From positions 1-15,721 of the forward strand of contig VFJU01000406.1 of assembly GCA_009885905.1 (NCBI GenBank): a DNA stretch of 15,721 nt, read 5' to 3'. The notes beneath the pieces are model-generated. The model saw only the letters and a program-made list of their open reading frames with translations, was not told where the DNA came from and searched no databases. Source of the stretch: Verrucomicrobiota bacterium. Its GTDB lineage: Bacteria > Verrucomicrobiota > Verrucomicrobiia > Verrucomicrobiales > Akkermansiaceae. Every line of letters begins with the position of its first letter. The first letter of the stretch is position 1. The position numbers and the translations under genes are program-made. Shown one piece after another: positions 14,830 to 15,721 of the stretch.

Positions 14830-15721
14830 ATGCCCACCGTCCCTATCTTCATGCCCCAACTCGGCGAATCTATCGCAGAGGCCACCGTCATTCGACTCGG
14901 AATTGCCGTGGGAGATTCTGTGCGCACCGACCAAGAAATTATCGAGGTCGAGACGAATAAAGCGGTGATGGGAGTGACAACCTTGTGCAACGGAATCGTC
15001 TCTGAAATACGGGCCCAAGAAGGTATCTCCTACTCGGTAGGTACTTTGTTAGGCCTCCTGGATGTGACTGATGAGGAAGTCGCTCGCACCGGAGTTGAGT
15101 CTCTCGAATCGATCGAGATGAAACGCTCGGCGTCATCCCAATCCAACAGTCCCGCGCAGGTCGAAGCCAATCTGCACTTCGCTCTTGATGATGACGACTA
15201 CGAGGAGGCCCCCGCGGTGGTACCAAGCGTAAAAGGTCTTCCTGTGCCGACCGGGGTGATGGGTGCTCACTATATTTCACCCAGAATGCGGGCACGGATG
15301 AATGATCTTGGAATCCGCGAGGCCGACATTTCTGCAATCGCTGGAACGGGAGCTGGCGGCCGCGTCACGGTGGAAGATCTTGAGCGTTTCCTTGACTATT
15401 TAGAGACTTGGCCGAGCTCTGCCGCTTCGCCGATGCGGCTTGCTGTCGCGGATGCCATGCGTCGGAGTTGGACGCGTCCGTTAGCAACGGTCGGTCTCCC
15501 AGTGCTGCTAGATCGCGCTCTTGAGCATCGTCGCAGTCAATCACCAAAGCCAGGTCTCACACTCTATCTGTTACGTGCCTTTGCCATCGCGCTTACGGAA
15601 AACCCAACCACAGCAGGCTACTTGATCGGCGACAAGGTGGTCCACCCGCGCTCATTCGACATTGGCGTCGCCGTGCAAGTCGAGGATGGAGTGGTCGTTC
15701 CGGTCGTGCGTGCTGTCGATC
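14830..15721 (+). CDS. Dihydrolipoamide acyltransferase E2 (3' end outside window)
   Basis: Open from ATG 14830 to the window edge, 297 residues visible. One lipoyl domain (about 1-78) with MPQLGESIAEATV and lipoylated K44 in VETNKAVMG. An acidic linker (80-145, with a run of four Asp) follows, then a peripheral-subunit-binding domain (about 147-188: ISPRMRARMNDLGI to GRVTVEDLERFL) that holds E1 or E3. The start of the acyltransferase core (from about 200, SPMRLAVADAM) ends in GVAVQVEDGVVVPVVRAVD. The active-site HxxxDG motif would lie downstream of the window. Single lipoyl domain and the E1 partners fit a branched-chain or pyruvate-type E2. A 2-oxoglutarate E2 is less likely because the E1 here is the alpha/beta type. 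It is the third gene of the operon; E3 or lipoyl-attachment genes may follow. Confidence 0.93.
   Translation, partial: MPTVPIFMPQLGESIAEATVIRLGIAVGDSVRTDQEIIEVETNKAVMGVTTLCNGIVSEIRAQEGISYSVGTLLGLLDVTDEEVARTGVESLESIEMKRSASSQSNSPAQVEANLHFALDDDDYEEAPAVVPSVKGLPVPTGVMGAHYISPRMRARMNDLGIREADISAIAGTGAGGRVTVEDLERFLDYLETWPSSAASPMRLAVADAMRRSWTRPLATVGLPVLLDRALEHRRSQSPKPGLTLYLLRAFAIALTENPTTAGYLIGDKVVHPRSFDIGVAVQVEDGVVVPVVRAVD

Noticed and set aside
14596..15337. Minus-strand open frames of 132 and 140 residues
   Set aside because: They run antisense to E1 beta and E2, whose lipoyl and TPP motifs are unambiguous.
1..15721. Mobile elements, CRISPR, toxin-antitoxin or defence island
   Set aside because: No transposase, integrase, repeat array, small toxin pair or nuclease/helicase cluster was found; every sizeable frame is explained by a housekeeping or metabolic family.

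Overview
The window is a densely packed stretch of bacterial chromosome holding 13 protein genes (two cut off by the window edges). The longest gap is 157 bases. I see no tRNA, rRNA, CRISPR array, insertion sequence or phage gene. Gene content (Ser/Thr kinase with a periplasmic helical domain, PF07399-type antiporter, eukaryote-type HisA, compact ffh-miaA pair) and moderate GC suggest a Gram-negative heterotroph of the PVC group, most likely Verrucomicrobiota. That placement is a judgement from family resemblance, not a phylogeny.

Layout. (1) 1-741: 3' part of a lysine 2,3-aminomutase gene (kamA). (2) 824-2692: membrane-anchored Ser/Thr protein kinase. (3) 4854-2717, minus strand: an M50-like membrane metalloprotease gene followed by a NifS/IscS-type cysteine desulfurase gene, convergent with the kinase. 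(4) 4855-5011: divergent intergenic region with a plausible minus-strand promoter and an inverted repeat. (5) 5012-7383: adenosine deaminase, then a secreted polysaccharide deacetylase. (6) 7416-9646: ffh (SRP GTPase) and miaA (tRNA prenyltransferase), 2 bases apart. (7) 9718-12741: a putative Na+/H+ antiporter, riboflavin synthase and an eukaryote-type HisA, all co-directional. (8) 12794-15721: a 2-oxoacid dehydrogenase operon of E1 alpha, E1 beta (4-base overlap) and a partial E2.

Working together. The only clear multi-gene machine is the 2-oxoacid dehydrogenase complex. E1 alpha and E1 beta decarboxylate the 2-oxoacid with thiamine diphosphate, and E2 passes the acyl group on its lipoyl arm to CoA. 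E3 is not in view. ffh and miaA are probably co-transcribed but act in separate processes. The remaining genes are housekeeping or single-step metabolic genes with no obvious shared pathway.

The most unusual features are the HIS6/eukaryote-type HisA, a perfect DxNxDGxxD calcium-loop-like motif in a hydrophilic loop of the antiporter, and the near absence of Shine-Dalgarno motifs across the window. The kinase also carries HSD in place of HRD and a helical periplasmic domain. I found no convincing undescribed defence, mobile or biosynthetic system.
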